Assembly: GCF_014635025.1 (NCBI RefSeq)
Contig: NZ_BMCE01000001.1
Location: 868,001-932,000, forward strand
Direction of reading: 5' to 3'
Length of the DNA: 64,000 nt
Source of the DNA: Fictibacillus barbaricus
GTDB taxonomy: Bacteria > Bacillota > Bacilli > Bacillales > Fictibacillaceae
A program made the position numbers and the translations under genes. The notes beneath the pieces were generated by a model. That model made no database searches and had not been told where the DNA came from. It worked only from the letters and a program-made list of their open reading frames with translations. The first letter of the stretch is position 1, and each line of letters starts with the position of its first letter. Positions 1-12,286 of the stretch are shown piece after piece.

Positions 1-185
1 TAAAATGGTTCAACGCTGAAAAAGGTTTCGGCTTCATCGAAGTTGAAGGCGGAAACGATGTATTCGTACACTTCTCTGCTATTCAATCAGAAGGCTTCAA
101 GTCTCTTGAAGAAGGACAAGAAGTATCTTTCGAAATCGTTGATGGCGAGCGCGGACCACAAGCTGCTAACGTAACAAAACTTTAA
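1..185 (+). CDS. Cold-shock protein, C-terminal part (5' end outside window)
   Basis: This is the last 60 codons of a Csp-family single-stranded nucleic acid binding protein. The frame opens at base 3 and ends at TAA 183-185. The RNP1-type motif KGFGFI and the RNP2-type motif VFVHFSAI are both visible, followed by the usual acidic stretch and the ending QAANVTKL. Family members are about 66 residues and act as RNA chaperones in the cytoplasm. Only the first few residues are missing. Which csp paralogue it is cannot be told from this part. A stem-loop terminator follows directly. Confidence 0.95.
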   Translation, partial: KWFNAEKGFGFIEVEGGNDVFVHFSAIQSEGFKSLEEGQEVSFEIVDGERGPQAANVTKL

Positions 186-200
186 TAGTAAAGTTTAAAA

Positions 201-236
201 TGCCAGACTGCCTTCGGGCGGTGCTGGCATTTTTTT
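201..236 (+). terminator. Intrinsic terminator of the csp gene
   Basis: The arms TGCCAG (201-206) and CTGGCA (224-229) enclose an inner TGCC/GGCG stem with a TTCG tetraloop. A run of seven T follows. Confidence 0.9.
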
Positions 237-291
237 GTATCCTTTTTTCGGTCAAACAATAACTTAAACTCTTTGTATTGATTGTCTTCCT

Positions 292-341
292 GACAAATAC
301 ATTTTAGGTCAATATGTATTTGTCTGGGGTCTGTCCCCAAA
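292..341. repeat. Compound palindrome, copy 1
   Basis: An 11-bp perfect inverted repeat (GACAAATACAT at 292-302 and its complement at 314-324) is followed directly by a second hairpin, GGGGTCTGTCCCC. A related pair of palindromes lies behind eno at 9615 in the opposite order. The element is in the csp-sigL gap and has no coding potential. Its role is unknown. Confidence 0.6.
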
Positions 342-351
342 TTTTGTAGGA

Positions 352-366
352 TGTAAAGCGCTTACA
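352..366. promoter_or_regulatory. cre-like site (CcpA) upstream of sigL
   Basis: The near-palindrome TGTAAAGCGCTTACA lies about 36 bases before the sigL start. It resembles the catabolite-responsive element bound by CcpA, but one base in the middle makes it a 15-mer rather than the usual 14-mer. Catabolite repression of sigL by CcpA is known in Bacillus subtilis, which supports the reading. A clear -35/-10 pair with correct spacing was not found, although TATGAT at 374-379 could be a -10. Confidence 0.5.
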
Positions 367-401
367 CCTGTAGTATGATTAATAACAGGGGAGGGATTTA
401 G

Positions 402-1727
402 ATGGAAATGGGTTTGTTTCAACAACAGAGCATGAACCTTGTCATGACAACAGAATTGCGTCAGGCCATCGCCATTTTACAAGTTCCCAGTTACGAACTT
501 ACTTCATATCTGCAAGAACAGGCGTTAGAGAATCCTTTAATCGAAATCGCTGAACCTAAAGGCATGTTCACTACATTGAAAAAGAGTGTACGAAAGAACG
601 GAGTAACCGGCCGTTCCAATGACGAACATCCACTCGAACACCTCATCATAGAAAAAGAAACACTATATGATTATCTTTACAAGCAATCGATTCTTCTGCC
701 GCTCGAAAATCAGGATCGAAGAATCTTTCAATATCTGCTGTTAAGTGTGAACGAGAACGGCTATCTAGCCGTTTCAGTTCAAGAAACGGCAGCTCGCTTT
801 TCAACATCTGAAGAAAAATGTGAAGAGCTGATCGCCCTGCTACAAACACTTGAACCTGCAGGGATCGGAGCTCGAAATTTAAGAGAATGCCTCTTGCTGC
901 AGCTCCGTGAACAAAATCTTGAGAACACACTAAGCTACATATTAGTCGATCAGCATTTAGATCTCCTTGCTGAAAGAAAAATAAAGAATCTTGCTTCACT
1001 TCTTGCAGTATCACCACAGCAGATAGAAGCAGCTGCAGATTTTCTACAAACCCTGGATCCGCGCCCTGGTGCCGCTTTGTCTCCAGTAAGTGATCAGGCT
1101 TATTTATATCCGGATGTGTCTGTTAAAGAAGAAAATGGTCAGTTTCATATTTCTGTAAACGAACAATATTCACCTACACTAAAATTAAATGACAGTTATG
1201 GTTCACTTTTAAACGGGAAAAATGCGACCTCTAAATTTTTAGATGACTCTTTTCAAAAGTTTAATTGGCTAAAAAAAGCGCTTGAACAAAGAAAAGAAAC
1301 ATTGCTTAACATAACGAAAGAAATCGTGAGAGTACAAGAAAAGTATTTTTTAACTTTTGAAAAGTCAGATCTTATACCTCTAACCCTTAAAGAAGTAGCA
1401 GACCAGATCGGTGTCCATGAATCGACTGTGAGTCGTGCTGTGAAAAATAAAGTGCTTCAAACTTCTAAAGGAGCCGTGGAACTTAAATCCTTCTTCACAG
1501 CAAAAATCTTTACCCAGGACGGAGGCAGTGCATCTGCTACATCTGCAAAAACAGAAATAAAAAAACTTGTAGACAATGAAGATAAATTGAAGCCTCTTTC
1601 TGATCAAATATTGGCTTCTCTTTTAGAGAAAAACAGCGGTTTATCGATTTCCAGGAGGACGGTGGCAAAATACCGGGAAGAACTGAACATTCCATCCTCT
1701 TCCAAACGCAAACGTTATTCTTCATAA
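402..1727 (+). CDS. sigL: RNA polymerase sigma-54 factor SigL (RpoN)
   Basis: This 441-residue protein matches sigma-54. It has a glutamine-rich activator-interacting N-terminus (LFQQQSMNLVMTTELRQAIA), a core-binding middle part, a helix-turn-helix around residues 325-350 (LKEVADQIGVHESTVSRAV) and the RpoN box near residues 418-427 (RRTVAKYRE) that reads the -24 promoter element. It directs RNA polymerase to -12/-24 promoters that need enhancer-binding ATPases. In Bacillus these serve amino acid catabolism and levanase genes. The ATG is preceded by a strong GGGGAGGG ribosome site about 6 bases away. No sigma-54 activator gene is in the window. A cre-like site suggests carbon catabolite control. 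Confidence 0.97.
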   Translation: MEMGLFQQQSMNLVMTTELRQAIAILQVPSYELTSYLQEQALENPLIEIAEPKGMFTTLKKSVRKNGVTGRSNDEHPLEHLIIEKETLYDYLYKQSILLPLENQDRRIFQYLLLSVNENGYLAVSVQETAARFSTSEEKCEELIALLQTLEPAGIGARNLRECLLLQLREQNLENTLSYILVDQHLDLLAERKIKNLASLLAVSPQQIEAAADFLQTLDPRPGAALSPVSDQAYLYPDVSVKEENGQFHISVNEQYSPTLKLNDSYGSLLNGKNATSKFLDDSFQKFNWLKKALEQRKETLLNITKEIVRVQEKYFLTFEKSDLIPLTLKEVADQIGVHESTVSRAVKNKVLQTSKGAVELKSFFTAKIFTQDGGSASATSAKTEIKKLVDNEDKLKPLSDQILASLLEKNSGLSISRRTVAKYREELNIPSSSKRKRYSS

Positions 1728-1762
1728 AAAGATCTTTTCCATGTGGAAGAGATCTTTCTTAC
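1727..1762 (+). terminator. Terminator of sigL
   Basis: Arms AAAGATCTTTTCC and GGAAGAGATCTTT with an ATGT loop form a stem right after the stop codon, followed by a T-rich stretch. Confidence 0.75.
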
Positions 1763-1821
1763 GTTTTTCGGAATGCATGATAAACTAGCAATGATAGCTC
1801 AAAGAAAAAAGGAGAGAAAAA

Positions 1822-2067
1822 ATGGGTGAAAAAAGGGTAGTTCTTTATACAAAATTGCATTGTCCACTTTGCGATGATGCGCATAAACTATTACAGAAGC
1901 TGCAGTTAGAAATTCCTTTTCATATTCAAACGATCGATATTTATAAAGATGATGTCCTTCTCGAAAAATATGGACTGATGATACCCGTAATAGAAGTTGA
2001 AGGGGAGGAAATCGATTACGGAAGGATCAATGAGGAAAAGGTTAAGAAAGCGCTTACTAATTTTTAA
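1822..2067 (+). CDS. Glutaredoxin-family thioredoxin-fold protein
   Basis: This 81-residue protein starts with a beta strand (VVLYTKL) followed by CPLC, the redox motif of a thioredoxin-like fold, at residues 14-17. A cis-proline segment is visible later (LMIPVIEVEG). These traits match the short glutaredoxin-like family (DUF836 type) found near cggR in several bacilli. It is probably a cytoplasmic thiol-disulfide protein, but its substrate is unknown. The start follows an AAGGAGAG ribosome site. It is followed by the cggR promoter region, so it probably forms its own unit. Confidence 0.8.
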   Translation: MGEKRVVLYTKLHCPLCDDAHKLLQKLQLEIPFHIQTIDIYKDDVLLEKYGLMIPVIEVEGEEIDYGRINEEKVKKALTNF

Positions 2068-2080
2068 TAAGTAAAAGTTG

Positions 2081-2110
2081 TTGAAATGTAGTGAAAGTAT
2101 TTGATATTAT
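2081..2110 (+). promoter_or_regulatory. Candidate sigma-A promoter of the cggR-gap operon
   Basis: TTGAAA at 2081-2086 and TATTAT at 2105-2110 are separated by 18 bases. The site lies upstream of the CggR operator, as in Bacillus subtilis. A second weaker -10 (TACAAT, 2193-2198) has no good -35. A 7-bp hairpin (AACTTGG/CCAAGTT, 2210-2229) lies between promoter and operator. Confidence 0.5.
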
Positions 2111-2244
2111 AAACTTGCCAGAAAGAAATCCGACACTTTTATGACAAAAAGTGAATCCTGGCACGTTTTAAATAATGTCATTCAGGGTAATCTACAATAG
2201 GTAATGTGGAACTTGGGTTAAACCAAGTTATTTTCTTACGCTAA

Positions 2245-2280
2245 TGGGACATAAAATGACTAACCGGGACATTTTAAGTC
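2245..2280 (+). promoter_or_regulatory. CggR operator (tandem direct repeat)
   Basis: Two half-sites, GGGAC-N6-TGAC and CGGGAC-N6-AGTC, are spaced by four bases. This matches the known CggR operator layout CGGGAC-N6-TGTC-N4-CGGGAC-N6-TGTC. Tetrameric CggR binds such sites and is released by fructose-1,6-bisphosphate. The position, between the likely promoter and cggR, fits a transcription roadblock or autorepression. Confidence 0.88.
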
Positions 2281-2344
2281 CATAAGGAAGTCACAAACAT
2301 CCCGCGAAGCTAAATCGTTATTCCATTAAATCAGGAGAATGTGT

Positions 2345-3367
2345 ATGAAAAACCTAATAGATGTGCAAAAGAAATTGCTCCCAGATCTTCTGGAAACGAT
2401 GCGAAAAAGATACAACGTCTTAAATGTTGTAAGAATTCACGAACCTATTGGAAGAAGAAGTTTAGCATCGACCCTGAACATGACAGAGCGTGTATTACGC
2501 TCTGAAGTCTCGTTTCTGAAAGATCAAGGACTTCTAAGCATCCAAACAGCTGGCATGTCATTAACCACTGAGGGGCATGATATTTTAGTAGAGCTTTCTG
2601 AGATGATGAAAGAATTGTCAGGTTTGCATGTTTTAGAATCAGAACTTAAGGAAATGTTAAATCTGTCAGAAGTCATCGTTGTTCCGGGCGACAGTGATCA
2701 AGATACGTGGGTAAAAAACGATATGGGTAAAGCTGCAGCCGATCGCCTTGTGCGCCAGCTGTCAGCAAAGAACATCATCGCAGTGACTGGCGGAACAACG
2801 CTAGCATCCGTAGCAGAAATGATGTCTCCTATCCAAAAAGGACAGCAGTTATTGTTTGTCCCTGCCAGAGGCGGTCTTGGTGAAAAAGTAGAAAACCAAG
2901 CGAACACGATTTGTTCCACGATGGCTCAAAAAGCGAATGGGGAATATAGACTTCTCCATCTGCCCGATCAGCTAAGCAAAGAAACCTATCTTTCTCTCAT
3001 GGCTGAACCGGGTGTAAAAGAAGTCATGGAGCTCATACGCTCCGCTGGTATAGTGCTTCACGGGATTGGCGATGCTAAAACAATGGCAGAACGCAGGAAC
3101 TCTAACCCTTCTCTATTAGAAAAGCTGGATGAAGAAAAAGCCGTGGCAGAAGCGTTTGGCTATTATTTTAACCAGCAAGGTGAAGTGGTTCACCGCGTTC
3201 GCACGATCGGACTGCAGCTGGATGAGCTGCAGAACAGTGATTTCATTATGGCTGTTGCAGGCGGATCTTCTAAATCTGATGCGATTGCAGCGTTCATGAA
3301 ACACGGTCCCAAAAAGGTTTTAATTACTGACGAAGGAGCTGCCCGCAAGCTATTGGGTCGTTCGTAA
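2345..3367 (+). CDS. cggR: Central glycolytic genes regulator CggR
   Basis: This SorC/DeoR-family repressor has an N-terminal winged helix (residues about 20-80, with IGRRSLASTLNMTERVLRSEV) and a C-terminal sugar-phosphate-binding domain (TGGTTLASVAEMM, GIGDA, VAGGSSKSDAI). It represses its own operon when fructose-1,6-bisphosphate is low. An ATG six bases upstream (2339) is in frame, but it lies only one base after the AGGAG ribosome site. The ATG at 2345 has a 7-base spacing and gives 340 residues, the length of the Bacillus subtilis protein, so it is preferred. The gene heads the glycolytic operon and its operator lies just upstream. Confidence 0.96.
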   Translation: MKNLIDVQKKLLPDLLETMRKRYNVLNVVRIHEPIGRRSLASTLNMTERVLRSEVSFLKDQGLLSIQTAGMSLTTEGHDILVELSEMMKELSGLHVLESELKEMLNLSEVIVVPGDSDQDTWVKNDMGKAAADRLVRQLSAKNIIAVTGGTTLASVAEMMSPIQKGQQLLFVPARGGLGEKVENQANTICSTMAQKANGEYRLLHLPDQLSKETYLSLMAEPGVKEVMELIRSAGIVLHGIGDAKTMAERRNSNPSLLEKLDEEKAVAEAFGYYFNQQGEVVHRVRTIGLQLDELQNSDFIMAVAGGSSKSDAIAAFMKHGPKKVLITDEGAARKLLGRS

Positions 3368-4456
<1,089 letters not shown>

Positions 4457-4477
4457 TAGATAGAGAAGAACAATAAG

Positions 4478-4515
4478 GAGGGGGAGAAGTCGTTTTAAAC
4501 TGGCTTCTACTCCTC
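4478..4515 (+). other. Intercistronic hairpin between gap and pgk
   Basis: GAGGGGGAGAAG (4478-4489) pairs with CTTCTACTCCTC (4504-4515) with two mismatches and a 14-base loop. There is no T-run directly after it. Such a structure could stabilise the 3' end of the cggR-gap message or lower read-through into pgk, giving gap its own expression level. This role is inferred. Confidence 0.5.
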
Positions 4516-4586
4516 TTTCCCATGTAAAACCTGGGGGATTGTCATTCTTTTAATCTTTTTGACTAGTCAGGAGGCTGCATGTACTT

Positions 4587-5771
4587 ATGAACAAAAAAAG
4601 TGTTCGTGACATCGATTTAAAAGGCAAAGTCGTTTTTTGCAGAGTTGATTTTAACGTGCCGATGAAAGATGGGAACATTACGGATGAAACGCGAATTGTC
4701 GCTGCTCTTCCTACCATCAAATACTTAACAGAGCAAGGTGCAAAAGTTCTTTTAGCAAGCCACTTAGGACGTCCAAAAGGACAAGTTGTGGAAGAGCTTC
4801 GTTTAGATCCAGTAGCTCAGCGTTTGAGCAACCTTCTTGGAAAAGAAGTTGTGAAAACAGATGAAGCTTACGGGGAAGAAGTGGAGAAAGCAGTTGCTAA
4901 CCTAGAAGAAGGCGGCGTTATCCTTTTAGAGAACGTTCGTTTTTACCCAGGTGAAGAGAAAAACGATCCTGAGTTAGCACAGAAGTTTGCTGCATTAGCA
5001 GATGTGTATGTAAACGACGCTTTCGGAGCAGCACATCGTGCACATGCTTCAACAGAAGGCATTGCAAAACATCTTCCAGCCGTTTCTGGTTTGTTGATGG
5101 AAAAAGAACTTGAAGTGCTTGGAAAAGCTTTATCCAATCCTGACCGTCCTTTCACAGCTATCATTGGCGGTGCAAAAGTTAAGGACAAGATTGATGTAAT
5201 CGACAATCTTTTAGACAAAGTAGATAACCTGATCATCGGTGGAGGCCTTGGTTACACATTCATTAAGGCTCTTGGCCATGATGTAGGAAAATCTCTTTTG
5301 GAAGAAGATAAAGTTGAAACAGCAAAAGCCTTCATGGAAAAAGCAAAGAAAAACGGTGTGAACTTCCTGATTGCTGAAGATGTTTTAGTAGCAGACGACT
5401 TTTCAAACGATGCTAACACAAAAATTGTAGAAATTGATTCGATTCCTTCTGATTGGGAAGGTCTTGATATCGGAACGAAAACGATTGAAAAGTACGTAAA
5501 GGTTATCAAAGAATCGAAGCTTGTAATATGGAATGGACCAATGGGTGTGTTTGAAATTGACGCATTCGCAAACGGTACACGTTCTGTTGCAAACGCACTT
5601 GCAGAAGCTACTGACACATATAGCGTAATCGGCGGCGGAGACTCAGCAGCAGCTGTTGAAAAGTTTGGCTTAGCTGATAAGATGAGCCATATCTCAACAG
5701 GCGGGGGTGCTTCCCTTGAGTTTATGGAAGGTAAGGAACTTCCTGGCGTCGTAGCATTAAACGACAAATAA
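4587..5771 (+). CDS. pgk: Phosphoglycerate kinase
   Basis: This 394-residue enzyme transfers the acyl phosphate of 1,3-bisphosphoglycerate to ADP. The substrate motif [11 protein letters not shown], the SHLGRPKG segment, the hinge-region [10 protein letters not shown] and the C-terminal nucleotide loop [13 protein letters not shown] are all present, at the normal family length. The start has an AGGAGG site 12 bases upstream, a rather long spacing. The ATG between them is out of frame and stops at once. It is the third gene of the operon, separated from gap by a hairpin, and followed after 150 bases by tpiA. Confidence 0.98.
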   Translation: MNKKSVRDIDLKGKVVFCRVDFNVPMKDGNITDETRIVAALPTIKYLTEQGAKVLLASHLGRPKGQVVEELRLDPVAQRLSNLLGKEVVKTDEAYGEEVEKAVANLEEGGVILLENVRFYPGEEKNDPELAQKFAALADVYVNDAFGAAHRAHASTEGIAKHLPAVSGLLMEKELEVLGKALSNPDRPFTAIIGGAKVKDKIDVIDNLLDKVDNLIIGGGLGYTFIKALGHDVGKSLLEEDKVETAKAFMEKAKKNGVNFLIAEDVLVADDFSNDANTKIVEIDSIPSDWEGLDIGTKTIEKYVKVIKESKLVIWNGPMGVFEIDAFANGTRSVANALAEATDTYSVIGGGDSAAAVEKFGLADKMSHISTGGGASLEFMEGKELPGVVALNDK

Positions 5772-5911
5772 TTAGCGGCGAATTTCTTTGTTGCCTGGTT
5801 CCTCTGATCCTCATTTATGAGTAGATAAACGCTGGGTCTTCGGAACGGACGGCGCATCGAACTTCTTGTTTCTTCTTTGTCATTATTTGGTAATAGTAAT
5901 AAACCGTTTAA

Positions 5912-8211
<2,300 letters not shown>

Positions 8212-8292
8212 GGCACTTTTACGGAATATGTACAAAGGGCCCTTGTGCGTATTGCCGGAAATGCTTTATTCTCAAATTACATTTTCTAATAA

Positions 8293-9600
<1,308 letters not shown>

Positions 9601-9614
9601 GTAGTACAAAAGTA

Positions 9615-9650
9615 GGGGTCTGACCCCAAACAAAGACAAATTCGCCATTT
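9615..9650. repeat. Compound palindrome, copy 2
   Basis: GGGGTCTGACCCC (9615-9627) is followed by AGACAAA, a loop and TTTGTCT. The same two palindromic modules occur at 292-341, in mirrored order. The element lies between the eno stop and the eno terminator, so it is probably transcribed. Confidence 0.6.
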
Positions 9651-9663
9651 TGTCTATCTGAAA

Positions 9664-9713
9664 AAGACAGCCCCCGGATAAGGCGCATCAAGCACCTATC
9701 CGGGGGCTGTCTT
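9664..9713 (+). terminator. Strong terminator of the glycolytic operon
   Basis: A 17-bp perfect stem (AAGACAGCCCCCGGATA at 9664-9680 against 9697-9713) with a 16-base loop follows eno. The tail after it is only moderately T-rich. It is the longest perfect terminator-like stem in the window and would also work from the other strand. Confidence 0.85.
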
Positions 9714-9745
9714 CATTTCAAGCTTACAAAGGATTTCCCTGCTGG

Positions 9746-9832
9746 TTATCGAGAGCGATTGTTAGAATGAAGGATGGTAACAATGAGCATTGAGAAACTG
9801 ATCATGAGCGACATCGTTTCAAAAACAGTCAT
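9746..9832 (-). CDS. Putative holin-like toxin peptide (28 aa)
   Basis: This short gene encodes MTVFETMSLMISFSMLIV followed by a short polar tail ending NNRSR. The pattern M-T-V-F-E-x-x-x-L-M-I-S-F, then a hydrophobic helix and a charged tail, is that of the small 'putative holin-like toxin' family (Hol_Tox) common in Bacillales, related in style to type I toxin-antitoxin peptides that insert in the membrane. A GGAGGG ribosome site lies 7 bases before the ATG. It sits alone between the eno terminator and the first repeat array. An antisense RNA antitoxin would be expected, but no convincing promoter for one was seen. Confidence 0.7.
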   Translation of the reverse strand: MTVFETMSLMISFSMLIVTILHSNNRSR

Positions 9833-9960
9833 TTCGATCCCTCCAATCATGTTACCCTTAAGATTCGTAAAAACAGGGTTGTCCTATACAAAAATAGAAA
9901 AATATGAGTAAAAAGGCTTGTCTTTTTTCAGTTTTATGTAAAGGTATTATGTTTACGACG

Positions 9961-10180
9961 GAATTTATGCTCGCTCGCAGTGATTTATGCTCGTACGCGG
10001 GAATATATGCTCGCTCGCAGTGATTTATGCTCGTACGCGGGAATATATGCTCGCTCGCAGTGATTTATGCTCGTACGCGGGAATATATGCTCGCTCGCAG
10101 TGATTTATGCTCGTTCGCGGGAAATTATGCTCGCTCGCAGTGATTTATGCTCGCTCACAAATCATTACGCTCTCTAACAA
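9961..10180. repeat. Tandem repeat array 1, 20-bp units (10 good units and 1 degenerate)
   Basis: The 20-base unit GAATATATGCTCGCTCGCAG alternates with TGATTTATGCTCGTACGCGG, so the higher-order period is 40 bases. The register is exact for ten units, and the eleventh is decayed. The core TTATGCTCG is shared with the array at 44101. There are no unique spacers, so this is not a CRISPR. It fills the gap between the eno terminator and the FHA gene. Confidence 0.95.
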
Positions 10181-10287
10181 ATTAACAGCTTGTTTATTAA
10201 AATCACCACTCATAATCCTTCTATTTTCATCTGAAATCATTTAAAATGCTTATAACAAGTACTTGTTGATGTACGGGGGAATTACGA

Positions 10288-10989
10288 ATGAAAGACAGTT
10301 TATATATACGAATCGAGGCGGGGGATCCTTATGATACAGGGAGCCTCATGCCGCTTAAACCCGAAGGAGAAACGTTAACCTTTGGAAGATCATCACACAC
10401 CAATGAAACCGATGTATCCTTCATTAGTCCTTATGTGTCAAGGATGCACGCTGAGATTTACTTAGAAGATGGTATCACTTTTATACGCGATTTAGATTCT
10501 AAGCACGGAACAGCGCTGAATAACAATCTCTTAGAACCAAACATACCAAAACGGCTTCAGTCTGGTGATGTGATCAGTCTCGCAAAAGGAGTTGTCCTGC
10601 TAACCTATTTAAATACACAAGCTGAAGAAACAGATTTGACGATGGAATTCACATCACCCATAGAACCCACAGGAACTCAGATTATGAGTGGTCTTCACAT
10701 AATTCCTGAACGCCGCCAGATCTCGATAGATGGTGTACCTTTATTCCTATCCGGAAAACATACCGATCTGCTAGTGTTCCTATACCGGAAAAAGAATCAA
10801 GCAGTCAGCAGTGACGAGATCAAGATTCACATTTGGCCTGAAAGAATGGTAGCTGGATCGAACGAAGTGCCTGACGTTGGAAACGACGAAATCAATGCTC
10901 TTGTATACCGCCTTAGAAAAAAGCTTGGTCCATACGGAGACTCAATCATTACCGTCCCGCGTTATGGCTACATGCTTCAAATTGGATAG
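10288..10989 (+). CDS. FHA domain - winged-helix regulatory protein
   Basis: The 233-residue protein joins two modules. Residues about 25-100 form a forkhead-associated domain with the phosphothreonine-binding loops FGRSS, SRMHAEI and SKHGTALNN. Residues about 135-233 form an OmpR/PhoB-type winged helix (FLSGKHTDLLVFLYRKKN, then DEINALVYRLRKKLGP and the wing ending RYGYMLQIG). There is no receiver domain. It is therefore probably a DNA-binding regulator recruited by, or responding to, Ser/Thr kinase phosphorylation. The target genes are unknown. It stands alone, with a GGGGGAA ribosome site and its own terminator. Function beyond the domains is inference. Confidence 0.85.
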   Translation: MKDSLYIRIEAGDPYDTGSLMPLKPEGETLTFGRSSHTNETDVSFISPYVSRMHAEIYLEDGITFIRDLDSKHGTALNNNLLEPNIPKRLQSGDVISLAKGVVLLTYLNTQAEETDLTMEFTSPIEPTGTQIMSGLHIIPERRQISIDGVPLFLSGKHTDLLVFLYRKKNQAVSSDEIKIHIWPERMVAGSNEVPDVGNDEINALVYRLRKKLGPYGDSIITVPRYGYMLQIG

Positions 10990-10997
10990 AACGCTTT

Positions 10998-11036
10998 AAA
11001 AACCTGCATGAACACTTTGTTCCTGCAGGTTTTTTC
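10998..11036 (+). terminator. Terminator of the FHA gene
   Basis: AAAACCTGCA pairs with TGCAGGTTTT around an inner GAAC/GTTC stem. A T-run follows. Confidence 0.85.
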
Positions 11037-11187
11037 TATAGCTAATTTTCAGAAACTTATCATGTTCGAGTGAGAAAAGAATCATGATAAATCCATTTTA
11101 GAGCAAACAAAAAGAGAGTAAATTAAGTAAAAGGAAAAAACTCCTTTAATAACGATGTTTCTTCCAAATAGGTGTGGTGAATTGAAA

Positions 11188-11448
11188 ATGAGGGTAGAGG
11201 AAACTAGACAGCATCGCAGAGGCAGAGCATATCGTTTTAAGTTATATCGTAGATTTATCATTATCTTATTTACTATTTTATTAATTAGAACGTATGACCT
11301 GCAGATTACAAACGGGGAAAAAGCACGCTTGAAATCTGAAACTTACGAAGATGTTGTGATTAAGAAATCCATATTCAATGACAACTATTATTCTTCAAAA
11401 AAAGACACACCCTTAGAAACAGACATAAAATCAAACAGAGAACAGTAA
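11188..11448 (+). CDS. Small single-pass membrane protein, uncharacterised
   Basis: The protein has 86 residues from the ATG at 11188. An in-frame ATG at 11155 lacks a ribosome site, while GGTGTGGTG lies 8 bases before 11188. A very basic N-terminus (RQHRRGRAYRFKLYRR) precedes one hydrophobic helix (FIIILFTILLI) and a polar, charged C-terminus. The charge pattern predicts N-in topology with the C-terminus outside. I do not recognise the family. It is followed after about 45 bases by another small uncharacterised gene and may share a transcript with it. Confidence 0.6.
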   Translation: MRVEETRQHRRGRAYRFKLYRRFIIILFTILLIRTYDLQITNGEKARLKSETYEDVVIKKSIFNDNYYSSKKDTPLETDIKSNREQ

Positions 11449-11493
11449 AATGAATATGGGGGATGTCCCCATAAATGCGAAGAGGGGATGTTT

Positions 11494-11826
11494 ATGATGC
11501 AACCACTTAAACAGGAATCTTCGGATGGTGCAGAAAACAAACAGGAAACATTGAATCCGATCAGTTTTATAGGCAAAGTGAAGGAAGCCAATGGCTACGT
11601 ATTTACCGTCTATCATAAAAAAACAGTAATGAAAGTAAAAATAGATTTAAAAACCGAGCTCCTTGATGGGGACAAGACACTTGATATTGCGCCAGATGAA
11701 GCAGTACAGCCAGGAGCTACCGTACAGGTAGTAGGGCTATTAAATAAAAGACTGAATGTCATAAAAGCTGTACGCCTTTATATTTTTCATAAAGAATTCG
11801 ATATTAATTATCTTGGGACAAATTAA
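11494..11826 (+). CDS. Uncharacterised small soluble protein
   Basis: It has 110 residues from the ATG at 11494. An in-frame ATG at 11488 sits directly on the AGAGGGG ribosome site, so the downstream ATG fits better. Residues about 25-105 are predicted to be beta-rich (ISFIGKVKEANGYVFTVYHKK, then VVGLLNKRLNVIKAVRLYIF), suggesting an OB-like or similar small barrel. There is no signal peptide or membrane helix. Family and function are unknown. It lies between the small membrane protein and secG. Confidence 0.6.
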   Translation: MMQPLKQESSDGAENKQETLNPISFIGKVKEANGYVFTVYHKKTVMKVKIDLKTELLDGDKTLDIAPDEAVQPGATVQVVGLLNKRLNVIKAVRLYIFHKEFDINYLGTN

Positions 11827-11915
11827 CGAAGGTTCTGAAAAAAGTTTTGCCTCGTCCCTTCTAGTTATGATACATTTATAGTAATGTAACGTGGAACGGT
11901 GGAGGTGTAACATAC

Positions 11916-12146
11916 ATGCTAACAGTAGCAACAATCCTTCTTATATTAGTATCATTAGCTTTGATCATTGTCGTTGTTCTTCAATCAGGTCGTTCGGCAG
12001 GATTATCAGGCGCGATTACAGGTGGAGCTGAGCAACTTTTTGGTAAACAAAAAGCGCGTGGTATCGACGCATTGCTTAGCAAACTTACAGTTATCCTTGC
12101 AGTCTTGTTTTTCATTCTGACTGTACTCGTAGCGTATTTCTTATAA
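11916..12146 (+). CDS. secG: Preprotein translocase subunit SecG
   Basis: This 76-residue protein has two transmembrane helices (residues about 1-22 and 53-75) joined by the conserved cytoplasmic loop VVVLQSGRSAGLSGAITGG and a basic stretch. It is an accessory part of the SecYEG channel and helps SecA-driven protein export. An AGGTG-type ribosome site precedes the ATG. The neighbours downstream (esterase, rnr, smpB, ssrA) match the conserved secG-yvaK-rnr-smpB-ssrA order known in Bacillus. Confidence 0.96.
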   Translation: MLTVATILLILVSLALIIVVVLQSGRSAGLSGAITGGAEQLFGKQKARGIDALLSKLTVILAVLFFILTVLVAYFL

Positions 12147-12157
12147 AGCAATAAAGG

Positions 12158-12190
12158 CAACAGGTGGAAAAAATCCGCTTGTTGTTTTTT
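12158..12190 (+). terminator. Terminator of secG
   Basis: CAACAGGTGGA pairs with TCCGCTTGTTG (with G-U pairs) and is followed by six T. Confidence 0.75.
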
Positions 12191-12286
12191 ATTTGGCGAA
12201 AATCGCTGCACACCCTTTCTTTAAGTGGATGTGATATGATTTGATACATACATAAAAGGGTAACCTAAAGTCAAAAAGGTGGTAGC

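Noticed and set aside
9961-10180. CRISPR array
   Set aside because: Units are 20 bp, directly joined, with no unique spacers and no cas genes nearby. The same holds for 44101-44580.
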